From NCBI RefSeq assembly GCF_030408755.1, contig NZ_CP047209.1:3100001-3164000 (forward strand): 64,000 nucleotides of DNA, given 5' to 3'. Below the pieces are notes generated by a model that saw only the letters and a program-made list of their open reading frames with translations, was not told the origin of the DNA and did not search any database. Position numbers and translations under genes: made by a program. The stretch comes from Corynebacterium felinum (GTDB lineage: Bacteria > Actinomycetota > Actinomycetes > Mycobacteriales > Mycobacteriaceae). Each line of letters opens with the position of its first letter. Within the stretch, counting starts at the first letter, position 1. Positions 54,047-62,211 of the stretch are shown in pieces.

Positions 54047-54607
54047 ATGACTGACTATTTACGTCGTGAAGACATTCAGGTTGGCCAGCGCGTCAGCCTG
54101 GAAAAATACTACGAAATTCAAAACCTTTACTACGACGAGGCTGATCTTTTAGACGAGGGCCGCTACGTTGACTGGTTGGAGCTTTTCGACGACGACCTCT
54201 ACTACTGGTCGCCGACCCGCACCAACCGTTTGCGCCGCCAGCAAGCACTCGCAATCGCCGGCCCCGACGAAGCCGCCTTCTACGACGAGACTAAAGACTC
54301 GCTGGCATGGCGTATTCGCCGATTCGATTCCGGTATGGCGTGGGCTGAAGATCCTCCTTCACGTACCCGCCATTTGATCACCAACCTTTCTGCCCGCCAC
54401 GCAGTCGACGGCGACGGCAACGAGGTACTGGAAGTGCGCACGAATTTCCTAGTGTGGCGTACTCGCCTGGAGCATGAGCGCGATATCTACGCGGGGACTC
54501 GAACTGATTTACTGCGTGAAACTGCGGATGGTTACAAGATTTTCGACCGTAGGATCCTGCTCGATATCAATGTTTTGCCTTCGAAGAACATCTCAACCTT
54601 CTTCTAA
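54047..54607 (+). CDS. ring-hydroxylating dioxygenase, small (beta) subunit 1
   Basis: A 186-residue structural subunit with the cystatin-like fold that supports the alpha3beta3 oxygenase. Typical segments are YYDEADLLDEGRYVDWLELFDDDLYYW, SLAWRIRRFDSGMAWAEDPPSRTRHL and an ILLDIN-type C-terminus. It follows the reductase by 15 bp with a good SD (AAAGGAG). It pairs with the alpha subunit at 51099. Confidence 0.92.
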   Translation: MTDYLRREDIQVGQRVSLEKYYEIQNLYYDEADLLDEGRYVDWLELFDDDLYYWSPTRTNRLRRQQALAIAGPDEAAFYDETKDSLAWRIRRFDSGMAWAEDPPSRTRHLITNLSARHAVDGDGNEVLEVRTNFLVWRTRLEHERDIYAGTRTDLLRETADGYKIFDRRILLDINVLPSKNISTFF

Positions 54608-54641
54608 GCAATGAATTTTTGAGGTGAATGAAGGTACAGCA

Positions 54642-55457
54642 ATGATTAAAGGACAGACTGCTTTTATTACAGGGGCAGGATCGGGACTAGGGGCGGCACT
54701 TGCCCGCAGGTTTGTTTCCGAAGGCGCCAACGTAGCTCTCGTTGATCTCGATCAACAACGAGCCCACGCTGTTGCCGATGAGCTCGATTCGGACAAGGTC
54801 CTCGCCCTAGGTGTTGATGTGCGTAGCTCGCAGGATCTTTATGCGGCGGTGGATGCGACCATGGCGAAGTTTGGCCAGATTGACACGGTTATTCCCAACG
54901 CTGGTATTTGGGATTACAACCGTTCCATCACTCGGCACAGTGGCGAAGAGCTCTCCGAGATTTTCGATGAGATTTTCTCCATCAACGTCAAAGGGTATCT
55001 ACTCACCGTAGAAGCCACTTGGCGCAGGCTCATTCACAGCCGAGGGTCGATCATTATGACCTTGTCCAATGCTTCCTTCTACTCCGCCGGCGGGGGCCCT
55101 GTGTACACCGCAAGTAAATTTGCCGACCGCGGACTAGTCATGCAGTTCGCCTACGAGCTGGCACCCAAGGTACGCGTCAACGGGGTCGCGGTCGGCGGCA
55201 TGCGCACTGATTTGCGTGGGCCGAAAACTATTGGGCTCGATTCCCGTAGTTTCGCAGATTCTCTTGACCGCTGGGGTTCATCCAACCCCTTTATTCCGCT
55301 CCATGACATTTCCACGGACCCAGCAACCTTTACTGGTCCGTATGTGATGCTTGCGAGCCCGAAGGAAGCCGGAAACATTACCGGAACGATTATTCATGCA
55401 GATGGTGGAATCTCTGCACGTGGATTCCGAACTGCTGCTGGAGGTGACGAATTATGA
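54642..55457 (+). CDS. cis-dihydrodiol dehydrogenase (SDR), HcaB-like
   Basis: A 271-residue short-chain dehydrogenase that oxidises the dihydrodiol to a catechol. The Rossmann motif TGAGSGLG (residues ~11-18), the catalytic Ser region TLSNASFYSAGGGP and YTASK (near residue 155) are present. The loop NAGIWDYNRS is like that of BphB/HcaB. The product would feed the MhpB-type extradiol enzyme. The start at 54642 is the first ATG after AAGG. It overlaps the ligase gene by four bases. Confidence 0.9.
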   Translation: MIKGQTAFITGAGSGLGAALARRFVSEGANVALVDLDQQRAHAVADELDSDKVLALGVDVRSSQDLYAAVDATMAKFGQIDTVIPNAGIWDYNRSITRHSGEELSEIFDEIFSINVKGYLLTVEATWRRLIHSRGSIIMTLSNASFYSAGGGPVYTASKFADRGLVMQFAYELAPKVRVNGVAVGGMRTDLRGPKTIGLDSRSFADSLDRWGSSNPFIPLHDISTDPATFTGPYVMLASPKEAGNITGTIIHADGGISARGFRTAAGGDEL

Positions 55458-57055
55458 TTGTGCAAGGTGTTTCGCACACTGCAGACAAAGTTGATATTAA
55501 CCCTTGTTCCCAGATTGCTCGCCATGCGCACTACCAACCACATTTGGTTGCGCTGAACTACGAGGGCGAGGAGATTACTTACCAAGAACTCAAAGACACC
55601 ATCGTGCGGTGGGCTGCTCACCTCGATGAGGCTGGCGTTCGCCAAGGTGATCGTGTGGCATATCTTGGTATGAATTCGCGGTCGTTCGTGTTCACCATGC
55701 TTGCCTCATGGTGGTTGGGGGCGACATTCATGCCCTTAAATTTCCGTTTGTCCGCACCGGAAATTTCCCAGCTGCTGATGCAGGGCACCCCTCACACCGT
55801 GGTGGTCGAAGGCCCTTATCTTCCGCAGGCGAAGCACATTTATGGAGTGGAGCGCCACCATGTCATTGTGATCGATGATGATCCTCACGCCCCTGTCGAT
55901 GGCCGAGTTCCGTTGTACTGGCAGGCAAGCTCAGCGCTTTCTACATCCACCGATGCGGTGTCGAAGCCACGCCCGATGTCGATGACCGATCTGGCTTTGC
56001 TGCTGTTTACCTCTGGCACCACTGGTTTGCCTAAGGGTGTGCAGCTGACATTTGGTAATTTGTGGTGGAATTCGATCAACGTGGACACTATGGTCGATAG
56101 CCGCCCTGGTGATGTCACTTTGGCTACTGCGCCGTTGTTCCATGTGGGGGCGTTGAATTCCTTTGCGATTCGCGCTTTGGTGCGAGCCAATACATTGCTG
56201 ATTCACCGCCATTTCGATCCGGCTCGCGTGCTGGAAGATATTGAAAAATATGCTGTGGGCTCGACGTTCATGGTCCCAGCGCAGCTTGAAGCGTTGTATG
56301 CGCATCCAAATTTTGCTTCCGCTACTTTGGATTCCATGCGTGCGACGATTTGTGCGGGTGCTCCTGTTCCACCGGTGTTGATTCGCCGCTATATGGAGAA
56401 GGGCATTAACGTGCAGCAGGCGTGGGGCTTGACCGAAACTGCGCCTTTTGCCACCTATTTGCCGCCGCATATGACGGAGAAGAAGGCTGGTTCCTGTGGT
56501 ATTCCGATGCCCTATACCGAGGTGCGTCTTGTCGATCCTGACACTGGGGAGGATGTGCGCGAACCTGGTGTGACAGGTGAATTGTGGGTGCGTGGCCCAA
56601 ACGTGGCCACGGGTTATTGGAATAACCCTGAGGTTACGCAAAAGTCGTACACTGCTGGTTGGTTCCACTCCGGCGATTTAGGGCACCGCGATGAAGACGG
56701 TTATTTCTACATTGTGGATCGTCTGAAGGATCTCATCATCACCGGTGGTGAGAATGTGTATCCTGCTGAGGTGGAGCGTGTTGTTGCTGAACTCGTGGGA
56801 GTTCGGGGCAATGCGGTTGTGGGCTTGCCGGATGCGAAGTGGGGTGAGATTGTGGTGTCGGTGATTCAGCCTGACCCTGATGCTGAGATTACGATCGATC
56901 AGCTCCGCGAGCACTGTGAGCGGCATTTGGCGCGCTATAAGCTTCCGAAGAAGCTTGTGCTTGTCGACGAAATTACCCGCAATTCCGCTGGAAAGATTGA
57001 CAAAGTGGCGATCCGCCAAATGGTGCGAGAGCTCATGGACGAAGAGGTGGCCTGA
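55454..57055 (+). CDS. AMP-forming acyl/aryl-CoA ligase
   Basis: A 533-residue adenylate-forming enzyme making an acyl-CoA from a carboxylic acid, ATP and CoA. The motifs LLFTSGTTGLPKGV, WGLTETAP, HSGDLGHRDEDG, RLKDLIITGGENVYP and the C-terminal catalytic Lys in NSAGKIDK are all present. Its place directly after the diol dehydrogenase is unusual for the hca/mhp pathway, which works on free acids. It may activate the growth substrate or a side-chain acid released by MhpC. Substrate unknown; the enzyme class is secure. Confidence 0.9.
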   Translation: MIVQGVSHTADKVDINPCSQIARHAHYQPHLVALNYEGEEITYQELKDTIVRWAAHLDEAGVRQGDRVAYLGMNSRSFVFTMLASWWLGATFMPLNFRLSAPEISQLLMQGTPHTVVVEGPYLPQAKHIYGVERHHVIVIDDDPHAPVDGRVPLYWQASSALSTSTDAVSKPRPMSMTDLALLLFTSGTTGLPKGVQLTFGNLWWNSINVDTMVDSRPGDVTLATAPLFHVGALNSFAIRALVRANTLLIHRHFDPARVLEDIEKYAVGSTFMVPAQLEALYAHPNFASATLDSMRATICAGAPVPPVLIRRYMEKGINVQQAWGLTETAPFATYLPPHMTEKKAGSCGIPMPYTEVRLVDPDTGEDVREPGVTGELWVRGPNVATGYWNNPEVTQKSYTAGWFHSGDLGHRDEDGYFYIVDRLKDLIITGGENVYPAEVERVVAELVGVRGNAVVGLPDAKWGEIVVSVIQPDPDAEITIDQLREHCERHLARYKLPKKLVLVDEITRNSAGKIDKVAIRQMVRELMDEEVA

Positions 57056-57375
57056 TGAATTTTCTGCCCATTGAATTATCTCCCCTGCGACACACCTACC
57101 CGTATGGCAAGAATGATCTGGAATTGACCTTTGGTTCCGCCGCTGAGATGCGTGCGGATGTGGAGCAGATTTTCTCCACCCACCCTGAGTGCAAGCGCAT
57201 CGTGGTTGCTGTCAATGAGGGTGATCTTGATGCCATCCGCGAATGTGAGCGTGCTGGTTTGCGTTATGTTCTCGATGTTCAGCTGCGTGACGGGAAGGAT
57301 CTTTCCCTCATGGTGGCCGAACAGGGCTGGGTGACCGAAGTAAATGAAGAAATTGAAGGGTTGAGCTTGTCATGA
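57055..57375 (+). CDS. GNAT-like short protein
   Basis: A 106-residue protein overlapping the ligase stop by one base (TGATG). The segment VVAVNEGDLDAIRECERAGLRYVLDV looks like the C-terminal half of a GNAT acyltransferase fold, but the acetyl-CoA-binding loop is not clear. It may be a degenerate or specialised accessory to the ligase. Its conserved place between ligase and thioesterase suggests a role in CoA ester handling, perhaps regulating ligase activity by acylation; this is inference. Confidence 0.6.
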   Translation: MNFLPIELSPLRHTYPYGKNDLELTFGSAAEMRADVEQIFSTHPECKRIVVAVNEGDLDAIRECERAGLRYVLDVQLRDGKDLSLMVAEQGWVTEVNEEIEGLSLS

Positions 57376-57788
57376 ATTTTCTCCAGCAATGGGAAGATTT
57401 CTATTCCCGCGTCGATGATGTTGCTATCACGTTGAAGCTGTATCCCATTTCTGGGGATAAAGACCAGGTGCGTGTGGGTATGCCTATGCATAAGGCGATT
57501 ACCCAGCCAGCAGGTATGTTCTCGGCACCAGCACTGTTCGGTTTGGCCGACATTACTGGCACATGGCTTGCCATGCAGAACGTCGAACCAGGGGTGTTCC
57601 CTCTCGCGGTCGGTTCTTCGGTCAATGTGGTATCTAATAAGAAGTCTGGCGATGCTATTGCCACCGCTGAGATTGTGCGTGCAGGTCGCACTGTGATCGT
57701 CACTGATACCACGATTCGTTCGTCTGAGGATGATTCAATCTTGGCAAAGGTAGTCACCACCTACACAGTTCCACAGCCTAAGAAGTAG
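57372..57788 (+). CDS. hotdog-fold thioesterase, PaaI-like
   Basis: A 138-residue protein of the hotdog/PaaI thioesterase type. The core helix region AGMFSAPALFGLADITGTWLAMQ resembles the family's catalytic stretch around a conserved Asp. Strands VNVVSNKKSGDAIATAEIVRAGRTVIV follow. It would hydrolyse aryl- or acyl-CoA and so act as a partner or proofreader for the CoA ligase upstream. It overlaps the GNAT-like gene by four bases and ends the operon. Confidence 0.82.
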   Translation: MNFLQQWEDFYSRVDDVAITLKLYPISGDKDQVRVGMPMHKAITQPAGMFSAPALFGLADITGTWLAMQNVEPGVFPLAVGSSVNVVSNKKSGDAIATAEIVRAGRTVIVTDTTIRSSEDDSILAKVVTTYTVPQPKK

Positions 57789-57823
57789 CCTGCCGCCTGA
57801 GCCTGCCACGTTTGTATCCCATC

Positions 57824-57878
57824 CCCCCTTTCGCTGAAAGTTAGCACTTGCGCACTTTCGGGCGGAAGGGGGTTCTTT
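57824..57878 (+). terminator. terminator of the oxygenase-ligase operon
   Basis: An 11-bp GC-rich stem (CCCCCTTTCGC / GCGGAAGGGGG, one mismatch) with an inner GAAAGT/ACTTTC stem is followed by TTCTTT. Confidence 0.75.
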
Positions 57879-57981
57879 ATGCGTCCAGTGGCAATAGATC
57901 TTTTCCTACGCATCAGGTGACACTATCGGGCGTCAACTCTGATTGTTTCCGGCCCGTTTTTGCCCAGCTCATAGTGTTTGC

Positions 57982-57998
57982 GTTCCGAACCTCGGAAC
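57982..57998. promoter_or_regulatory. putative IclR operator, site 3
   Basis: The palindrome GTTCC-GAACCTC-GGAAC extends outward to GTTCCGA / TCGGAAC. It lies about 135 bp before the second alpha-subunit start, with the same 17-bp geometry as sites 1 and 2. Confidence 0.8.
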
Positions 57999-58132
57999 AA
58001 AAACGCCCTTGTTACGTGATCTGGAATACATTTCCATCAATACCCTGTGGAGCACCTAAGCCACTCGTTATTTCCCACCAGTACCCAAAGTGCGTGCAGG
58101 TCACTGCACTATTTTCAAGGAGTAGCCCACTG

Positions 58133-59542
58133 ATGTCTGATATTCGCGATCTCATCGATCCTGTCGGGGGATATGTTTCCGGAAAAATCTTCGTCGATGA
58201 AGATATCTATGCCCAAGAGTTGGAACAGATTTGGCAGCGCACGTGGGTTTTCCTCGCCCACGATTCGATGCTTGACAAGCGCGGAAGCTACATTCAAACC
58301 TATATCGGCCAAGACCCAGTGATTGTTGTTCGGCAAAAAGATGGAAGTATCAAAGCTTTCCTCAACCAGTGTCGTCACCGCGGAATGCGCATCTGCCGCG
58401 CCGACCGTGGGGTAGCCAAGGGATTCATGTGTTCTTTCCATGGCTGGGCTTATGACCTCGGTGGCGAATTGGTTAATATTCCGCACGAAGATACCGCATA
58501 TCCAGCGGGAATCGATAAATCTAAGCTGTCGGCCATTCAGGTGCCGCGTTTAGAAAACTACAACGGTTTCATCTTCGGTTCGTGGGATGAAACCATCCCA
58601 CCGCTGGAGGAGTATCTCGGCAACGCGAAGTACTATCTCGATGGCTACATCGACCGCTACGACGGCGGCATGGAAGCGATCGCTGTTCACAAGTGGGTTC
58701 TGCCCGCGAACTGGAAGTTTAATGTTGAACAGCCCACCTCCGACATGCAGCATTCCGAAATCTCCCACGTGTCTGCTGTGGAAGCTCTCGCCTCCGGTTC
58801 CGATACCTTTAACCGGAAAACTGGGCGCACTAAGATCCCAACAGGCCGCCAGTTTTTCAGCCCCTATGGTCATGGTGGCGCGTTCTTTGGCAAACGCGGC
58901 AAGGAAATCCCGAACACCGCACCAGCGTTGATTGAATGGGAAAACACTATCCGCGAGTCGATTGAAAGCAGATTGGGTGAGTACCGCGAAGTGCGTGGGC
59001 ACATGAATGTGTTCCCGAATTTCATGCTATTGGGTAACTATACATTCCGCGTCACCCACCCACGCGGACCCAATGAGATGGAAATTTGGTCTTGGGCTTT
59101 TGTGCCTAAAGATGCTCCTGATGAGGTCAAAGAATCTATCCGTGTTGATGTGATGCGCACCTTCTCACCGGCCGGCATGTTTGAGCAAGACGATGCTGAA
59201 AACTGGGAAGAGATGCAGCGTATCCTCCAAGGGGCGAAAGCACGCACCACCGGCTTTACCTACAATATGCGTGGCGTTGCTCCCGCTACTGACGAGGATG
59301 GTTACCCCGGTAGTTCCACTGCACACGTCTATTCAGATAATGCGGCGCTGAACATGTATGGCTTCTATCGCGATTTGATGGAAGGGCATTCATGGGAAGA
59401 GTTAAAGAAGATGCGCGGGGGAGTAGCAGAAGTCGAAGACGCCGATTTCCAGGCTGTCATGCCCGATGACGCCACCGAGTTCCGTAATGTGCCAGCAGCT
59501 GTCGACGTCGATACGGCAGCAGCGCTCGCACAGCGCAGCTAA
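58133..59542 (+). CDS. ring-hydroxylating dioxygenase, alpha subunit 2
   Basis: A 469-residue Rieske oxygenase alpha subunit, clearly distinct from the first. Rieske ligands are C80, H82, C100 and H103. The iron site keeps D204, H207 and H212 (SDMQHSEISH), but the surrounding sequence differs strongly from the usual NFVGDWYH type, which suggests a different substrate. It has a beta partner but no ferredoxin or reductase of its own nearby. The start at 58133 (MSDIRDL) has AAGGAG nine bases upstream. Confidence 0.9.
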   Translation: MSDIRDLIDPVGGYVSGKIFVDEDIYAQELEQIWQRTWVFLAHDSMLDKRGSYIQTYIGQDPVIVVRQKDGSIKAFLNQCRHRGMRICRADRGVAKGFMCSFHGWAYDLGGELVNIPHEDTAYPAGIDKSKLSAIQVPRLENYNGFIFGSWDETIPPLEEYLGNAKYYLDGYIDRYDGGMEAIAVHKWVLPANWKFNVEQPTSDMQHSEISHVSAVEALASGSDTFNRKTGRTKIPTGRQFFSPYGHGGAFFGKRGKEIPNTAPALIEWENTIRESIESRLGEYREVRGHMNVFPNFMLLGNYTFRVTHPRGPNEMEIWSWAFVPKDAPDEVKESIRVDVMRTFSPAGMFEQDDAENWEEMQRILQGAKARTTGFTYNMRGVAPATDEDGYPGSSTAHVYSDNAALNMYGFYRDLMEGHSWEELKKMRGGVAEVEDADFQAVMPDDATEFRNVPAAVDVDTAAALAQRS

Positions 59543-59618
59543 ACACACACTTTTACCTTGCCTTTCCCTCTAGTCCACACCGCACACACAGCCCACCGCA
59601 ATAAGGAGGACCCACCTG

Positions 59619-60233
59619 ATGTCACACGACCACAGTCTGCCTGAGCACATCCCGCACAGCCCGGAAGAAAAACCTTTCCCCGTTGCTTTGAGCAAACTTC
59701 AGCTGAAAAACAGGATCGCCATAGATGCGCACACCGAACGTGCCATCACCCGATTCCTCTACGACGAAGCTGAACTCATCGACAACATGGAATGGGACGA
59801 CTGGCTCACCTGCATGCACGACGACGTCTACTACTGGGCGCCGGTGCGCGAAAACCGCGTCGCCCGCGAACGCAAAGACGAATACTACAAGCAGGGAACT
59901 TCCGTCTATTTCGAAGAATCCAAAGAATTCCTCCGCCAGCGGGTGTACCGACTACAAACCAACATGGCGTGGGCGGAAGAACCGCCCAGCCGATCCCGCC
60001 ACATGATCAGCAACATTCGCGTCGATGGACGCGAAGACGGCAATTTCGATGTGCGCTCCAATTTCTACATCTACCGCACCCGTGGCGAACGCAGCCAAGA
60101 TGCAATCGCAGGTGAACGCCGCGACATCATCGTTCACGCACCCGATGCGCCATTTGGTTGGCTCATTTTGCACCGCGAAATCCGATTCGATATGTCCACC
60201 ATTTTGGTAAAAAACTTAAGCCTCTTCTACTAG
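59619..60233 (+). CDS. ring-hydroxylating dioxygenase, beta subunit 2
   Basis: A 204-residue small subunit pairing with alpha 2. Family landmarks are FLYDEAELIDNMEWDDWLTCMHDDVYYW, NMAWAEEPPSRSRHMISN and a DMSTILVKNLSLFY terminus. It has a longer N-terminus than beta 1 (about 30 extra residues rich in His and Pro). SD AAGGAGG is well placed. The genes for the two beta subunits probably arose by an old duplication with their alpha partners. Confidence 0.9.
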   Translation: MSHDHSLPEHIPHSPEEKPFPVALSKLQLKNRIAIDAHTERAITRFLYDEAELIDNMEWDDWLTCMHDDVYYWAPVRENRVARERKDEYYKQGTSVYFEESKEFLRQRVYRLQTNMAWAEEPPSRSRHMISNIRVDGREDGNFDVRSNFYIYRTRGERSQDAIAGERRDIIVHAPDAPFGWLILHREIRFDMSTILVKNLSLFY

Positions 60234-60251
60234 TGAGGACACCGTCACATC

Positions 60252-61313
60252 ATGCTTAATACCACCGCACTCACACGGATCGGGGTTGTGGTTTCCAATC
60301 TCGACAAAGCGTTGGTTTCCTACGCGGAAATCTACGGGATCACCTCGTGGACTTTATCCGAAACCACCACCATTGATGCCCTAAGCTACGGCAGGAAAAC
60401 ACAACGCACCCCTGGGGTGTGGCGTAGCGCCATCGGCTACACCACACCCCACCACGACGGGGATGAAGCCTTATGCTTCGAGCTGATCCAGCCATTGTCT
60501 GGCGAGTCCCCCTTCCATGAATATCTGCGCACCAAACGCGAAGGGATCTGCTTCATTCAGGTTCAAGCAGAAGGCGAGGGCACTGTTGCGCAACACTTCG
60601 CCGCCCTTGATATTCCTTGCGTATACCAGGCGAGAGTAGATGGACATACTCGTTGTTTCTACGATACCCGCGCCCAGCTTGGCGGTTTCCTTATCGAGAT
60701 GGTTACCACTGCTTCCCCTCTTCTTCGCGCGGATTCGGCCAGTGGCCACCTTGTAGAGTTGTCCCCTTCTAGCGCTTTTGGGCTGTTGCCTGCGCAAAAG
60801 ATGTATCATTTCGGAGTTCTTGTTCACGATGTTATGCAGGCATTGCCGCATTATCGGGATATTTTTGGGATTAGGAGCTTCGACTGTAAAACCTGGGAAA
60901 AGGGATTCGGACGACTGGATGATCCGCAGTATCGCGGTACGAAGGTTGATCATGGCTACTTCACCGCTCAAGGTTTCGCGGGAAATTTCGGTTTCGAGAT
61001 CATCCAATGTAACCACGGACCAAGCCATTACAATCGGGAATTTTTTGATATTCGTGGCCCCGGAATCCACCATGTTTTTACTACGCTTGCGCACAATGAT
61101 CTTCAGTGGGAGGAAAATTGCGCTCGCATGGCCGGTGCTGGTTACCCGTTGTGCATGGGTTCAACGCTGGGCGGGCAGGCAGCAGAATTCGGATACTTCG
61201 ATACCTTTGATGCGCTTGGTGGTTACTTGATTGAGGCGGTGATTCGGCGTCGTCAAGCACTGCCCGAGTTTCAGGCACCCGACTGGGTTGTGGACTTTGA
61301 GGAGTTGACATGA
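60252..61313 (+). CDS. two-domain VOC (glyoxalase/extradiol-fold) protein
   Basis: A 353-residue protein with two vicinal-oxygen-chelate modules (residues ~5-155 and ~180-335). Each keeps the beta-alpha-beta-beta-beta pattern and a late Gly-Gly-(F/Y)-L-I-E segment (GGFLIEMV, GGYLIEAV) with a potential metal-binding Glu. The second has IHHVF. It may be a metal-dependent lyase, epimerase or dioxygenase acting on a later intermediate, or bind one without catalysis. It follows beta 2 by 18 bp and overlaps the next gene by four bases. No precise function can be assigned. Confidence 0.75.
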   Translation: MLNTTALTRIGVVVSNLDKALVSYAEIYGITSWTLSETTTIDALSYGRKTQRTPGVWRSAIGYTTPHHDGDEALCFELIQPLSGESPFHEYLRTKREGICFIQVQAEGEGTVAQHFAALDIPCVYQARVDGHTRCFYDTRAQLGGFLIEMVTTASPLLRADSASGHLVELSPSSAFGLLPAQKMYHFGVLVHDVMQALPHYRDIFGIRSFDCKTWEKGFGRLDDPQYRGTKVDHGYFTAQGFAGNFGFEIIQCNHGPSHYNREFFDIRGPGIHHVFTTLAHNDLQWEENCARMAGAGYPLCMGSTLGGQAAEFGYFDTFDALGGYLIEAVIRRRQALPEFQAPDWVVDFEELT

Positions 61314-62002
61314 TCCGCATACTCTTGCTTCTCGACGCCGCCCCGCCTGGGCTTGCTGAAGAATTACCGCAGCTTCGTGAGCAGGGTATTTCAGCGGAGT
61401 TGTATCGTTCCATCATGCCGGGCGAGAACAGCCATGCATTGATTCTTGGCCTCGACAGCGAGGAGCAGGCGGGGGCTTTTATCACCAACCTCTCTGAGTT
61501 CCCTGCCACAAAAGCTGTATTCACTAGCGCTGATATGGAGTGTTATCAGCAGCAGAATTTTCAGCTCATCTCCAATGTGTGGACACCAGACTCCCACCCT
61601 AACTCCGCACTTGCATGGCCTAGTCGAGGTAAAATTCGCATCCTCATACAGGGTTGCTACCAGCCGAATCCCGACATGGTGGCGTTAACCGCGCAGGAAG
61701 TACGCGATACACGTCGCGAACCAGGATGCGAGCAGTACACTTGGTTCGAAAATGTTGAACTGAAACACCATTGGATGCTTTTAGAATTGTGGTCTGATCA
61801 GCAGATTTATGATGCCCATTGGTTTGGTAGGGTGCGTTCAGTTGAGTATCGTGGCGATTCTGGGCGCGTACCTGCTACTCCCCACAGGGGTGCAGTATCG
61901 CGCGAGTTTTATCGCCAACAAGTCTTTGCATTCCGGTATGGGCGAGTAGAACCTGCCACTGCCGCCAACCTATCGCACACAATCGTTTGGCCAAACCCGT
62001 AG
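61310..62002 (+). CDS. ABM-domain protein, possible accessory monooxygenase
   Basis: A 230-residue protein. The C-terminal half (~105-200) resembles the antibiotic-biosynthesis-monooxygenase (ABM) ferredoxin-like fold: RILIQGCYQPNPD, REPGCEQYTWFEN, HHWMLLELWSD. The N-terminal half is another small alpha/beta domain, perhaps a degenerate ABM copy. Such domains often act on quinone-like or aromatic intermediates or protect against them. It is the last gene of the second oxygenase operon. Activity unknown. Confidence 0.65.
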   Translation: MIRILLLLDAAPPGLAEELPQLREQGISAELYRSIMPGENSHALILGLDSEEQAGAFITNLSEFPATKAVFTSADMECYQQQNFQLISNVWTPDSHPNSALAWPSRGKIRILIQGCYQPNPDMVALTAQEVRDTRREPGCEQYTWFENVELKHHWMLLELWSDQQIYDAHWFGRVRSVEYRGDSGRVPATPHRGAVSREFYRQQVFAFRYGRVEPATAANLSHTIVWPNP

Positions 62003-62117
62003 CCTTTCCCCTTCCCGTTGGGGCTGCTTACAGTGGCCTGAGATTACGCCGAGGCGCTTTTTCAGGCCATTTTCCTTTGTGGATTTCCACTGTTCAGGCG
62101 GCCTTTTTTCACTGCTT

Positions 62118-62134
62118 GTACCACTGTATGGAAC
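62118..62134. promoter_or_regulatory. putative IclR operator, site 4
   Basis: GTACC-ACTGTAT-GGAAC matches the shared palindrome with one change in the left arm. It lies about 80 bp before the transporter start. Confidence 0.65.
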
Positions 62135-62211
62135 ACAATTGAAAATGAGTGTGTGGCCGGAACTACTCTCTGACTCATACTGTCACTCATCTCACACTTT
62201 TAGGATGTGTT

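Larger units (their letters stand above)
57789..58132. other. 344-bp control region of the second oxygenase operon
   Basis: It contains the previous operon's terminator, an IclR-type palindrome and the SD AAGGAG at 58118-58123. A longer reading frame from 57848 crosses all three and is not credible. Confidence 0.7.
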
